Translations under genes and position numbers: made by a program
The notes under the pieces: generated by a model
The model's database searches: none
Seen by the model: the letters and a program-made list of their open reading frames with translations, nothing else
Told to the model about the DNA's origin: nothing
Shown: piece by piece, positions 1-10,600 of the stretch
Layout: the number at the start of each line of letters is the position of its first letter
Position numbering within the stretch: position 1 is the first letter of the stretch
NCBI RefSeq assembly: GCF_029227915.1
Contig: NC_079885.1
Span: 26,787,001-26,851,000, forward strand
Source of the DNA: Hydractinia symbiolongicarpus
Lineage: Eukaryota > Cnidaria > Hydrozoa > Anthoathecata > Hydractiniidae
Reading direction: 5' to 3'
DNA: 64,000 nucleotides

Positions 1-280
1 AGCAAACAAGGGATTCGCATTTCTTTTTCATCACCCACATTTATCGCCTTACCTGTGACTTTCACAAAACAACTATTCAATGGATCAGATCTTAGGAAGT
101 AAAATATAGTCTTTGCATATTTTCCACTTTGTCCCTTTGGTAACTACGTTAATTATGTTATTCTCCTTGTTGTCAAGGACAGTCACAGCATATTTGTCGA
201 CTTCATTCATAGGCTCCATTCGTGTTTTAAGAACTTGTCCAATAACAGGTTGCCACTTGCTTCAGTACACATGAAACCCT
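1..280 (-). pseudogene. HIRAN-like domain fragment of a transposon-encoded protein
   Basis: Reading the minus strand gives a broken HIRAN-like domain: a GFHVY start, then W-x-P, a stretch containing D-K-Y-A-V, and a V-T-G-K segment ending in M-R-I-P-C. The same framework (GFHxY, WxP, N..D.Y, V..T, IP) occurs in the intact protein at 38159-38914. There is an in-frame stop after GFHVY and a frameshift near position 88, so it cannot make a full product. The gene runs off the left edge of the window. It lies head-to-head with transposase remains that begin at about 420, the same divergent order as in the fuller element at 38-40 kb. Its N-terminal zinc-finger part is missing, apparently removed by an internal deletion. 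Function of the family is unknown; HIRAN domains in HLTF/Rad5 bind DNA 3' ends. Confidence 0.6.
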
Positions 281-419
281 TATAACGGTTGAAGTTGTTT
301 TAAAGTTCCTTAGAATAATTATCTCCATCTGATCTTCATTGTTTACTATCAATGACATAAGATCCATAATGATTTTGTTACTTCTTTTCGACTGCTGTAG
401 GAAATTTCATTGAATACTT

Positions 420-1035
420 AGGGCATTGAAACCATTTTATCGCTCTAATGTTGTTAAGCGTCAGCTCAAGTACATCGATGCCGGTAAGGAAGTTCCTGTT
501 ATCAACATTCTTGAAGCAATGCGAGTTTTGGTCAAATCTTGGGAAGCTGTATCCATAAATACCGTAATTAATTGCTTTAAGAAAGCAGGTATCTCGAAAG
601 AAACACAAACTGCAGGTATTAATGATGAGGATGACCCATTTAAATCACTTGCAGAAAACATCAACGAGCTGAGTGGTTTAGTAAACGATAGATTTGATGC
701 TGATGAATTCATCGACATAGATTTTGAGATTTCTACAAACAATAAAACTATTTTGACTGATGAAGAATCCATTGGTAATGATACTGACGGCAAGAGCGTA
801 GAGGAGGAAGACGAAAATGATGAAGAAATCGAAGTAAACGATGTGCCTCCACAAAAAACCAACATTATCGGAGATAGAAGATGCCCTGGAGTTGATCAAT
901 CGCTGGTCGCTTTTTGATAAAGATGGTGATGAAATAAGGAAAAAACTACATGCGATAACCAACAAATGTAACCAGCACTTTACCGAGGGCAAAAAGCAAA
1001 CTTTTATTGAAAACTATTTCACAAACACTTCATAA
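420..1035 (+). pseudogene. Tigger/pogo-type transposase, C-terminal remnant
   Basis: The frame around 426-858 encodes the end of a DDE_1 transposase (ALKPFYRSNVV, then ILEAMRVL, SWEAVS and NCFKKAGIS), followed by an acidic linker. A frameshift at a six-A run near 853-858 moves the reading frame. The continuation to 1035 gives the usual Tigger C-terminus (ALELINRW, then a QTFIENYF-like end). The catalytic DDE core and the N-terminal helix-turn-helix are absent, and a stop at 411 closes the frame upstream. It was therefore part of a cut-and-paste transposase and is now dead. The right end of the element lies at 1292. Identification rests on the characteristic SWxxVSxxTxxNCFxKAGI block of pogo/Tigger/jerky-type proteins. 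Confidence 0.75.
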
Positions 1036-1210
1036 GAATATAGATATGAAGAATGGTTATTGTTGATATTTGTTTTAAGTAAACATTATATTTGTATATT
1101 TTAACGTTTGAAACACTCGTTGCGTTTAAAACAGAGTAGAAACTTGATATGACTACTTTTTTATTCAAATCCAAAAAATCCGTCAGAGTGAAAATTGGAC
1201 CAATATAAGA

Positions 1211-1292
1211 AAATTTTCTGTTATTCGAAATTTCGTTTATTCGAAGTAAATTCCTATCCCCCGTGGAGCTTCGAATAACCGGGGGTCTACTG
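1211..1292. mobile_element. right end of the Tigger-like element with pogo-type terminus
   Basis: Reading inward from 1292 on the minus strand gives CAGTAGACCCCCGGTTATTC, a typical pogo/Tigger terminus beginning CAG and flanked by TA (1293-1294). Further copies of the TTATTCGAA motif lie just inside (1216-1245), so the end contains several subterminal sites. The left end is outside the window. Confidence 0.6.
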
Positions 1293-1327
1293 TATATATA
1301 AAAATAGTTCCTGATGTGATTACACTG

Positions 1328-1440
1328 CTGAAGAAGGCAGGTTTGCCGAAACGACACGGCGCGGTAAGTAGCCGTGACTTGATGGATTTGAAAGCTTATC
1401 GATGTGGGACCGAACCACCAACTGTGCTAGATCCGGTAGT
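1328..1440 (+). ncRNA. hammerhead-like motif, copy 1, with conserved 3' block
   Basis: CTGAAGA (1328-1334) is followed by a 4-bp stem with a 4-nt loop (GGCA...TGCC, 1336-1347) and GAAAC (1348-1352). This is the order of a hammerhead core: CUGANGA, stem II, GAAA. A further 6-bp stem CACGGC/GCCGTG (1355-1360 with 1371-1376) could be stem III. A block GAACCACCAACTG...GATCC follows and recurs after copy 2. I could not place a convincing UH cleavage site and stem I, and an extra A sits between the core and stem II. Self-cleavage is therefore a hypothesis. Such motifs are known in Penelope-like elements and metazoan retrozymes. Confidence 0.35.
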
Positions 1441-1476
1441 GAGGAAAAAAGCAGTTGCAAACTCGCCTCACTATCA

Positions 1477-1547
1477 GACCGATAGCTCAGTTGGCAGAGC
1501 AATGGGGCGCTAACCCAAAGGTCGCTGGTTCGAATCCCGCTCGGTCC
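1477..1547 (+). tRNA. tRNA-like sequence, probably a SINE head or pseudogene
   Basis: A clear box A (TAGCTCAGTTGG, 1483-1494) and box B (GGTTCGAATCC, 1527-1537) lie in a cloverleaf-like context. The acceptor arms GACCGA/TCGGTC pair over 6 bp and the D stem GCTC/GAGC is perfect. Defects argue against a working tRNA. Loop position 33 would be C rather than T, the anticodon stem has an A-A pair, and the T stem has a T-C mismatch. The loop would read GCT, a serine anticodon, but the long serine variable arm is absent. It sits between the two hammerhead-like motifs, so it probably supplies an internal Pol III promoter for that repeat. Confidence 0.5.
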
Positions 1548-1600
1548 AAGTGGATACATATAATATATACTGTACCCAGAAAAAAGAAAATCTATATGGG

Positions 1601-1705
1601 CTGATGAAGGTAATGTTACCGAAACACACGACTTGGTGATTGGCGGAAGTGAAGACTTGTGCTCGTGTGCTTGAACCACCAACTGGGCTCGATCCTGTAG
1701 TCCTA
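1601..1705 (+). ncRNA. hammerhead-like motif, copy 2
   Basis: CTGATGA (1601-1607), then GGTA/TACC with a 4-nt loop (1609-1620), then GAAAC (1621-1625): the same geometry as copy 1, including the extra A before stem II. CACACGA (1625-1631) pairs with TCGTGTG (1663-1669) as a possible stem III. The GAACCACCAACTG...GATCC block follows as in copy 1. As there, the expected U before the cleavage position is not seen. Stem sequences differ between the copies while pairing is kept, which favours a selected structure. Confidence 0.35.
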
Positions 1706-2984
1706 GGAACTAGCCTGACTTTAATATTTAAATTTTTAAAATTAGTTTTAAAATTTTAAAATTAATTTTTAAAATTTTAAAATTAGTCATTTCCATGAGA
1801 GTATTATGATACTTAAAGTTTACTTTCGAAAGTTATTAAAACAAGTTGACATAATATGTTATTGTTATGGCCGCTAAGATATTAAAAACATTTCTATACC
1901 ATTTGTGTTTTATAAAAGATATTATTTTTTCATTCAAAACCCATTTATGGGATTAGTTCATATAATTTTCATGTCGTTGAATACGAAAGTAAGATACCTA
2001 ATTACTGTTTGAAGAGATTTCTGTTCTTTAATCTATATGTCGAAAAAAGATGGAGGAGAAAGAACTGTGGTGTTAAGATCTGATCTAACTTCGTTATGAT
2101 GTTTTTATTTTTGTTTGATTATATGTTCGCAGATGTTAAAAGCATACGCTTATGGCAATACATTTATGGAAACAACGGAAGTGGAACTGCAAGGAAAGAA
2201 AGTCAAAATACTTTTACATTATGCGAGAAATTTTTTTATATCTTTTTGAACGTCAATGTTTATAAGGTTTGTGTTAGATGTTATTATTTCGGTTTCTCTT
2301 AACACTTCCACGTTTGCAGTTGTTTCTACCACGCAACACTTGTCTTGAACTGTTACGGTTAACCATTTTGCGTAAGGGGGTGCTAAAGTAGTTAATCTTT
2401 AATTTTTTTTAATGTTTTTGGAAGCATACACTTTTTAGGGATTAAAATTAAGTGATATATCATCATTCTTTGTAAGCTTCAAGACACTTCAAAAATTTTG
2501 GTGTGACGTCATGTGTGTTGCATGGTAACTCAAAAAATGTTTCACCGCTTTCTCCTTCTTCAGGTTTGGAAATATACGATAACGTCAACCTAGACTGAAT
2601 GACGTCATTCAACATTTTTATCCCATTTATCATTTTTCTTTATCCTTTATTATGCTAAGAAACATTTTTCTTTACCTTTGATGCAATGTGAACTCACTGG
2701 AGTCATCTGAACCTTAAAGTAAATATATAAGAGACGCAATTGCTATGAATTTTTAAATTCTTAGATATATCTATATTATAACACCCGTATACGCATGTCG
2801 GCGACGCAAAATGGTAGTTGCAGTAGTCAGACACACGAAATGCGATATATAAAAGACGGGCGAACCCGTGGATTTTTCTACGGGCCACCGACTCGTCTTA
2901 TGTATTTTTTATCTTGTATTTTATTTACGACTTAATTGTGACTTCTTTTCTGTCATAAAAACGTACTTGTTAGAGACTTGTATG
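1706..2984. other. gene-free AT-rich stretch with dispersed repeats
   Basis: No supportable gene. It holds an AT-only direct repeat around TTTTAAAATTTTAAAATTA (about 1725-1785). It also holds a dispersed repeat carrying TGACGTCA (2490-2545) that resembles 22665-22705. A segment near 2855-2895 contains a GGGCCACCGACTC block that reappears inverted near 41580. Confidence 0.5.
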
Positions 2985-3430
2985 GGACTGTTTGATTGGT
3001 ATGATTGGTATAATACTCGGTATGTTACTTATTCCGTAGTTTGGCACTTAGTGTGATACTGTTAACTCGGTATAACACTAGGTAAAATCGTGTTTACTTG
3101 GTGTGATGCTCAGTATGGTACTTGGTACGGCACTTTTTACTTGCTTTGGTACTTGGTATGAGACTTGGTATGATACTGTGTACTCGAGATCGTACTGTTT
3201 ATCTGATATGGTTCTTGTTATGGTACTGTTAACTTTGCATGGTACTTAATATTGTACTGTTTAATTGGTATAATATTGTTTACTTGGTATGATACTTGGT
3301 ATGGTACTTGGTATGACACTCGGTATGGTTCTGTTTAACCGATATGGTACTAAATAATCGGCATTGTACTGATTAGCTGGTATGGTACTTGGTATAGTAC
3401 TTGATATGGTACATATAATTACTATGATGC
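2985..3430. repeat. degenerate minisatellite, ACTTGGTATGGT-type units
   Basis: About 440 bp made of diverged units around ACTTGGTATGGT and TACTGTTTA, roughly 10-13 bp each and often joined into longer alternating units. Stops occur in all frames. Its degeneracy suggests an old array. Confidence 0.7.
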
Positions 3431-4622
3431 GTTTTTAATTGATCTAGTCTGTGTATTATTGGCGTGACGATGAGCTTTTTTAAAATGTAGTTTCGTTCCA
3501 TAAAATACACAACGGAATGACAAAATAAAGGGATTAGTTTAAATTATATGATTTTTTAAATAAAACCTGTTGTTGTCAAAAGATTATAAGCAGTAATGTA
3601 ATCATTTGTAAGAAGTAATTGGAATCAAGTCCTTTAAACAATTTTATTGTAAGATTTGTTCTGTTTGTGTTGTATTTTGTTGTTTGTTTACTTAGTAATT
3701 TGTAAGGAATATAGATTTCAAAAAGTAACATATTACTAACACACTTCTAATTTTTTGAGCTAAAAATATTTTAACGATATTCCATGAACCTCCAAGTTCT
3801 GTATCCCTAGCGTATTCAGAAATTTTGAATTTTTTTTGCGTTTTGAACGATCATATAACGCATGACTTGTTGGCCATACTGAGGAGACAATTTTGTTTTA
3901 GGGCGCATTAAACTTAAATCCGGAAGGGCAAATTATTGTTTTTCTGGGGGGGGGGGGAAGATTTTAAAAATTATTAGTACATTATGCCGAATATAAAAAA
4001 CGTCTAAGAGATTTGTTTAAGTACTTTCATTTCGTGGATTGCTGTTTTTCTGCATGTTCGTTGCTCCGAACAATCTGAATTTCTCTTTTCTTTCATTACA
4101 ATTTCGTACAAAGATTTTAACAATCCAAGCGTATCTAAATAATTTGTTCAATGATTATAATCATATCAAATGATCAAATAATTTTGTTTATGGTCTCTCG
4201 TCGTTTGTATTTAGACGCTTCAAAGCCAAAAACAATCTTTCGTTCATTGTATTTGTGCCTGACACTACACCTACTACCTTGATGGTGCAGAAAATAAATA
4301 AAATCGGCTAAATATAAAGAGTATTTTAGTATATTCGTTGTATTAGAGTATCCTTTGAATGGTCCATTATAATTTGCTTTTTTATTAGAATGGCCTTGAA
4401 TGTATTTTAGTTCCCTTTGACTCCTCCCAATTCTTACTGCATTGTCAGTCCTCCTTTTTGTATATATTATTTCTTTATAAAAAGTGTATACAATTTAGTT
4501 CTTAGCCTCCTCATTTTACATTGTGAATGCTTTTCATGTCGTATAACTTTAGTAGTAGCATTCTGGCGTCTGTAACGTCGTTTTGAAATCTATTTTTATG
4601 CATAGGTAAAATAATAATAAGT
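3431..4622. other. upstream region of the receptor gene
   Basis: No gene seen. AT-rich, with an eleven-base G run near 3947. It should contain the promoter and 5' UTR of the gene starting at 4623, but I see no element clear enough to name. Confidence 0.4.
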
Positions 4623-7600
4623 ATGAAAAGTATGGAATATCTTCTCATCGTATTCATCTTGGGTTCCATCTTACCAGCTCATGCAACATTAAAGTAAGTA
4701 TACTGTTTTTAAAAAGAAAATAGAAACACCTTTGTTTCTTTGATCACTTGATTTTGTTAATTTTAAGATTTTAACACTCTCAAAGTAGTTTTCCAGAAAT
4801 TAAGAGCGTATTAAAAATACTCAGTCTAAATTCCTTCAAAAAAATAATGTAGAATTATTAACGAATACTTAAAGTTGTATTTACATTTTTTGCTCATACG
4901 TTACATGCATGTTTTTATAAAAATTACACATGAACAAATTTACACGTTCTTAAAAATTAAAGCAATCGTTCTTTCAGGAACTTAATTATTTATGGAATCG
5001 ACGTGTCTACCAGGTTAGAACAATCAAGAACCGTTTAAGTTTGACAAAAAAGAACAGATTTAGGAACATGTCTAAAAGAATGTACCCTTAGGGTCATTTG
5101 ATTTTCAATTTAATTCAAAATTTAAATCATAATTTCCGCACATTTATTTTTTTTTATCTTGAAACAATTTGCATTTTCATCAACAAAAAAATTATTTTAT
5201 CATGGTTTTTTCAACCATTAGTTAAAATATGCACCCGAATAGAAAAACAATTTAAAAATTGCATATTAATTTTTCTTTCAGTGATACATGTCCTACAAAA
5301 ACAAATACAGACTGTCAAGTATTTCCAACAACTCGCACCTATGCCTGCTCGATATATATTGGCAACCAGTTGTCATATAACAAAGAAAAAATTGATCAAT
5401 ACAATGAAGACTTACAATCTGCAATTAACCTGATACGAGTTGTCCTTGGCAACAGCACATGCGCAGACTTGCTGTTCTCCCTAATGTGTTCACATTTGCA
5501 TCCAAAATGTCAAAACATACCACTACTATGGACGGATGTTAACAAGACAAAACCACAACCTCAAAAAATATGCGCTGAAACGTGCAGGCATTTGCACTAT
5601 GGTGTATGCAAGAATGATCTCAATCAATTTGGTGAAATGGTTAGGCAGTTTGCAAGTATCACTATAAGTGCAGAGGTGAAATCGCTGTTGACAGAGTTGC
5701 TTATTTACAGATGTAACGACACGAATGTTTTTCCAACAACGTTATCCAATCCTGCTCCGGAATGTCTTCTCATCACAGGTGAATATAAATTGCCTTTATT
5801 TTTGTTTTGGCAGGTCGTGTCAAAGTGCGGCCTTGAAATGTGATAAGGTAAAGTAAATTAAATGGAAAACTATTTGTTAGCTCATTGAGGAATCCACTCT
5901 TTTACTGGTCCTTAGATTTTCGCGCCTCAAATATTTTCCGATCAGTATTTCGTGCATTTTTGTTAGCATGAAGTAATTTCAATACTGTGTGAGGAAGTCC
6001 AGGATATAGTTGCGACGCAACCATTTCGTACCGACAAAATACCGGTATTGTTGTAGAGACTAGTTGTTACTCCCTCGTTACAGCAAAGTCGATGAAACTA
6101 TATCTTTTTTGTTATTTGTGGCGATCCCACTGATCTCTAGATGAGGCGCCTAAGAGCACGTAAATCGTGCCGAAAATCTGGGTGGAGGGACTGATACAAC
6201 ATATACTTTACGCTTTGTATCTAATAAACTATTATTCAAAAATGATTTTACCACAAATAGAAACAAAGGATACAGCCTATTGTTTTCCTTCTAGCAAAAA
6301 CAGACATCCAAAGTTTTTGCTTTACGAAATAGTGTTGTTAATTTGTGTGCAGTAGAACTCTCATTGAATCAAGAAACTTTAGATTTTCACTAAAGTTTTT
6401 AATACACTGCATACTTTTGCTTTTTTACTACTAGAGGTAGCCGCAGATAACCACAATTAAAAAACAAAAAATGAGATCAGTGAAGATAACTCAGAACAAA
6501 ACAGTAATGCTGGCTAGGATAAAAATATTTTCTAATAAACGAAACCTTAACTAAACAATATAAATACAGCTAGCTGCTGTATATATGTTGTTTAGCGGTA
6601 GGCTCCTAATCATGATGCAGCTACGTTTGTAGCTAAAATATGAATACGGATATTATTAGTATAAGGATAATATTTGGTTGTGTTAAATGTTCTCAACCGG
6701 GTGGAAAATCTAAACGACAAAAATTCAAGGTGAAAAAACTAGGTCTAGCAAAATAAATAAAGTTTTGGACAATGAAATGTGCTCACAAGGTATGCGGTTT
6801 CTATGGCAATTTTTTATCTCTTTTTCACTTCAGCTAAGTTCAAATCATGCTTAAATTTTAAGTGATTCTGTCAATCTCTAATATTTGGATATTGCTTTAT
6901 CTTCAACTACCTGGACTTACTTTTGTAATACTTGATAAAGATGCCATCCAGGAAACATTGTTTTAAGGCCAAGAGGTTAGTTTTGAAATATCGGGTCTTT
7001 AAATGCATTACTACAAATCCAAAGGGCCTTCATTTACAATGTTACAGAAAAAAGATGGTGAGGTCATCCTGGAAAATTATCAGAATAGAGTAAAGTAACT
7101 TGCATTGACTGTAACGATAAAATCTTCCACTTTTATTTAGATCGCAATGAATTTCAGAAGAATGGTAAGAATAATACAATTTTAGCAAAATTAACCTGCG
7201 AAAATTCTAAGTAGCTATGCCAAAAAGCTGTTACTTCGGTGCAAGAAATTTATAGTGCAGAAACTCGCTTTCACGGTTTAGAAATTTATAATTTCGATGT
7301 TGCTCTTTGCTCGTTAAAGTATGGGAAACGTCTGCCTACATATTTGTACTACATTTGTAAAATCCAAACCAGATATATTTAAAATATATAGAGGACCATG
7401 CTCAAGTTCTTTCATGCATAACCACGTAACTTGCATCTCTGTTGCTTGCAAAAAGATTTTCACGACACGGCTGTTTGTTCTGAAGAGATATAAGTTGACT
7501 TGATTTCGTTTCATTAGGCCTATAAGTTCTGACATGACGAGCCAAACTTACCAAACTTAAATAATTGTGCTTCTAAAACCAATATCTAGCCGTGACGCAC

Positions 7601-10600
7601 CGCATGGCTCGAGGTGTGAAACTAAATGCCAATCCAGGCTAAAGTATGCGCATAAAGTTGTTAATGTTGTGTCACGCCAAGTCAAACAAAGGCGTGATAA
7701 AATTACGGAAAAGTTCGGCACGCACAACCTATATACCAGGCTAAAGTAGTAGATGATAGTCTATAAGACTATGGATACTTTTTGTAATCGCAAGAAACAG
7801 TTTCTCTTGCGTATTTAAGAGCTCATGAGATACAAATCACAATAATGTAAGTATTATATTATTTTTGATTTTGCAGATACATGTGATGGGAATGGTTTTG
7901 ATTATGCTGGGAATATAAATAAAACAAAATTTAATCAAACTTGTCTGCCGTGGTCGTCCGCATGTCTCAAACAGTACAGTCTGCTAGATATCTCCGGTTT
8001 AAACGAAAACGAGAATTTTTGTCGGAATCCATCTGGTTACAAGGAAATTCCATGGTGCTATATTTCACCTAATGGAACAGAATGGCAGTATTGCGATGTA
8101 CCAAAATGCCCAGGTAGCTAAATACCCTTTTCATAATGTTATTCTCTTGATACGTGATGAAGTTTTTCACTCATTTGTTTGTTTGCTTACTATAAAGTCT
8201 TCCTTCTAACGTGTTTTCTGAGACAGATTTGTAACAAAATTCACAAACAAACTCTACATGTTGTAATAACTGAATAACCGGCTAGAATTTGGTACCAGCA
8301 AGAGCCTGCATATTCGGCATTAAGCAATGTATTGTAAAACACCTAACAATAAACTAGCTAAAGGGAGAGGGCATATGTGGGGTGGGTTCATTTTTGCACA
8401 ATGCACTTTGTAATTCACGGTAATAAAAAATTGTTTATTCCTATACTAATATTTTTAGTGATCAATGGAAATTATTCACAATGGTCGGATTTTGGTGCCT
8501 GTATTGGCAAATGTGGAAGTGAACGTTACAAATCCCGCTTTCGCACATGCTCATCACCCGAACCAAAGTATGGAGGGAACAACTGTTCCTTATTGGGACC
8601 AAGCGACGAAAGGCTTTCATGTGGAATTTTGGAATGTAAAGTAAATTCAGGTATATGATTGTGCATATCCTTTCAATGCATACAAAAAGAGAATTACTTT
8701 CATATTAAATGGTTTAATGACTACTTTATGTCGTTACTACAATGATGCATAAAGTTAGTAAAACCAAAGGAAGTTTTAGTGTCATTTTTCAAACATGACC
8801 AAACAGATAAAAAGAGGGCAGACCTCTAAGTTGCCACTTTTGCACACAGGTAGACGAGTTAGGAAGCAATTACAGTTTGCTAGCGGCATTTTCTAGCACA
8901 ATTAAAAAATCTATATTGGTGCCGTCAAAGGTTGCGAAATTCACTAACATGGTCGTTAGGACGTCGTCAACAAATAGCATGTTTGAAGATTTAGACATTG
9001 AATATTAAACTGTAAACAATTCAAATGCTAACTTGAAAGCAATCAATTTATTCATTTGTGGCCCTGAAAAGTGAAACCTGATGTCATGTTTACTTATATT
9101 TTGCCATTACTGTAGTGTTATTTATATTATTCGACACAATAAAAACAGAACAAGTAAATCATGGTACAAAACTGTGTAACATATCATAAATAACATTCAA
9201 TTATACAAATAAAATTGACTTTCTACTACATACTTGTTCAAGTTGTGTTTCTACCACATATTTGTTCAAGTTGTCTTTCTACCACATATTTGTTCAAGTT
9301 GTGTTTCTACCACATACTTGTTCAAGTTGTGTTTCTACCACATATTTGTTCAAGTTGTCTTTCTACCACATATTTCTTCAAGTTGACTTTCTACCACATA
9401 TTTCTTCAATTTGTGTTTCTACCACATATTTGTTCAAGTTGTCTTTCTACCACATATTTTTTCAAGTTGTCTTTTCACTATATATTTGTTCAAGTTGTCT
9501 TTCTACCACATATTTGTTCAAGTTGTCTTTCTACCACATGTTTTTTCAAGTTGACTGTCTACCACATATTTGTTCAAGTTGACTTTCTACCATATACTTT
9601 TTCAAGTTGTCTTTCTACCACATCTTTGTTTAAGTTGTGTTTCTACCACATCTTTTTTCAAGTTGTCTTTCTACCACATATTTGTTCAAGTTGACTTTCT
9701 ACAACATATTTGTTCAAGCTGTGTTTTTTACCACATATTTGTTCAAGTTGACTTTCTACCACGTATTTGATCAAGTTGTTTTTCTACCACATATTTTTTC
9801 AAGTTGTGTTTCTACCACATCTTGGTTCAAGTTGTGTTTCTACCACATCTTTGTTTAAGTTGTGTTTCTACCACATCTTGGTTCAAGTTGTGTTTCTACC
9901 ACAAATTTGTTCAAGTTGTCCCTCTACCACATATTTGTTCAAGTTGTCTTTCTACCACATATTTGTTCAAGTTGTCTTTCTACCACATATTTGTTCAAGT
10001 TGTCCCTCTACCACATCTTTGTTTAAGTTGTGTTTCTACCACATATTTGTTCAAGTTGTCCCTCTACCACATATTTGTTCAAGTTGTCTTTCTACCACAT
10101 ATTTGTTCAAGTTGACTTTTACCACATATTTGTTCAAGTTGTCTTTCTACCACATATTTGTTCAAGCTGTCTTTCTACTACATATTTGCCAGGCCAGCTA
10201 TAAAAAATGACATAAAATATTGATTTAGAACAAAAAGGTCATTTATGTTCTTAGTGTTATGTATATACTATACAATTTGTGTTATATATATCGACAATAT
10301 TATCATCAATATTGTTACAGAAGTGTCAGGACCCTGTCGTAGCACGCGATAAACATGTTTTAAAAGTGTTAATAAAGTAACATATTTTTTATTATTTTTA
10401 ATTATAGACAGCCCTGTGACATATGTGGCGTATGGTATAGCAGCTGGTGTTGTTGTGATTACTGGTATCATCTTGGCAATTTTTATATACCGAAAAAAAC
10501 GTAGGTAGATAAAAATATTTTCAATTACATATATTTTTAATAGGCAACGTAAAAGCGTTTTGTTAAACAAATGCCCTAATCTTGATAAAATGGCTGTTTA

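Noticed and set aside
1477-1547. Functional tRNA-Ser(GCT)
   Set aside because: No long variable arm, C at loop position 33 and mismatched stems; better read as a tRNA-derived repeat.
9215-10210. Several overlapping repeat-rich open frames
   Set aside because: A 28-bp unit lacking stops opens all three frames cyclically; it lies in an intron of the receptor gene.
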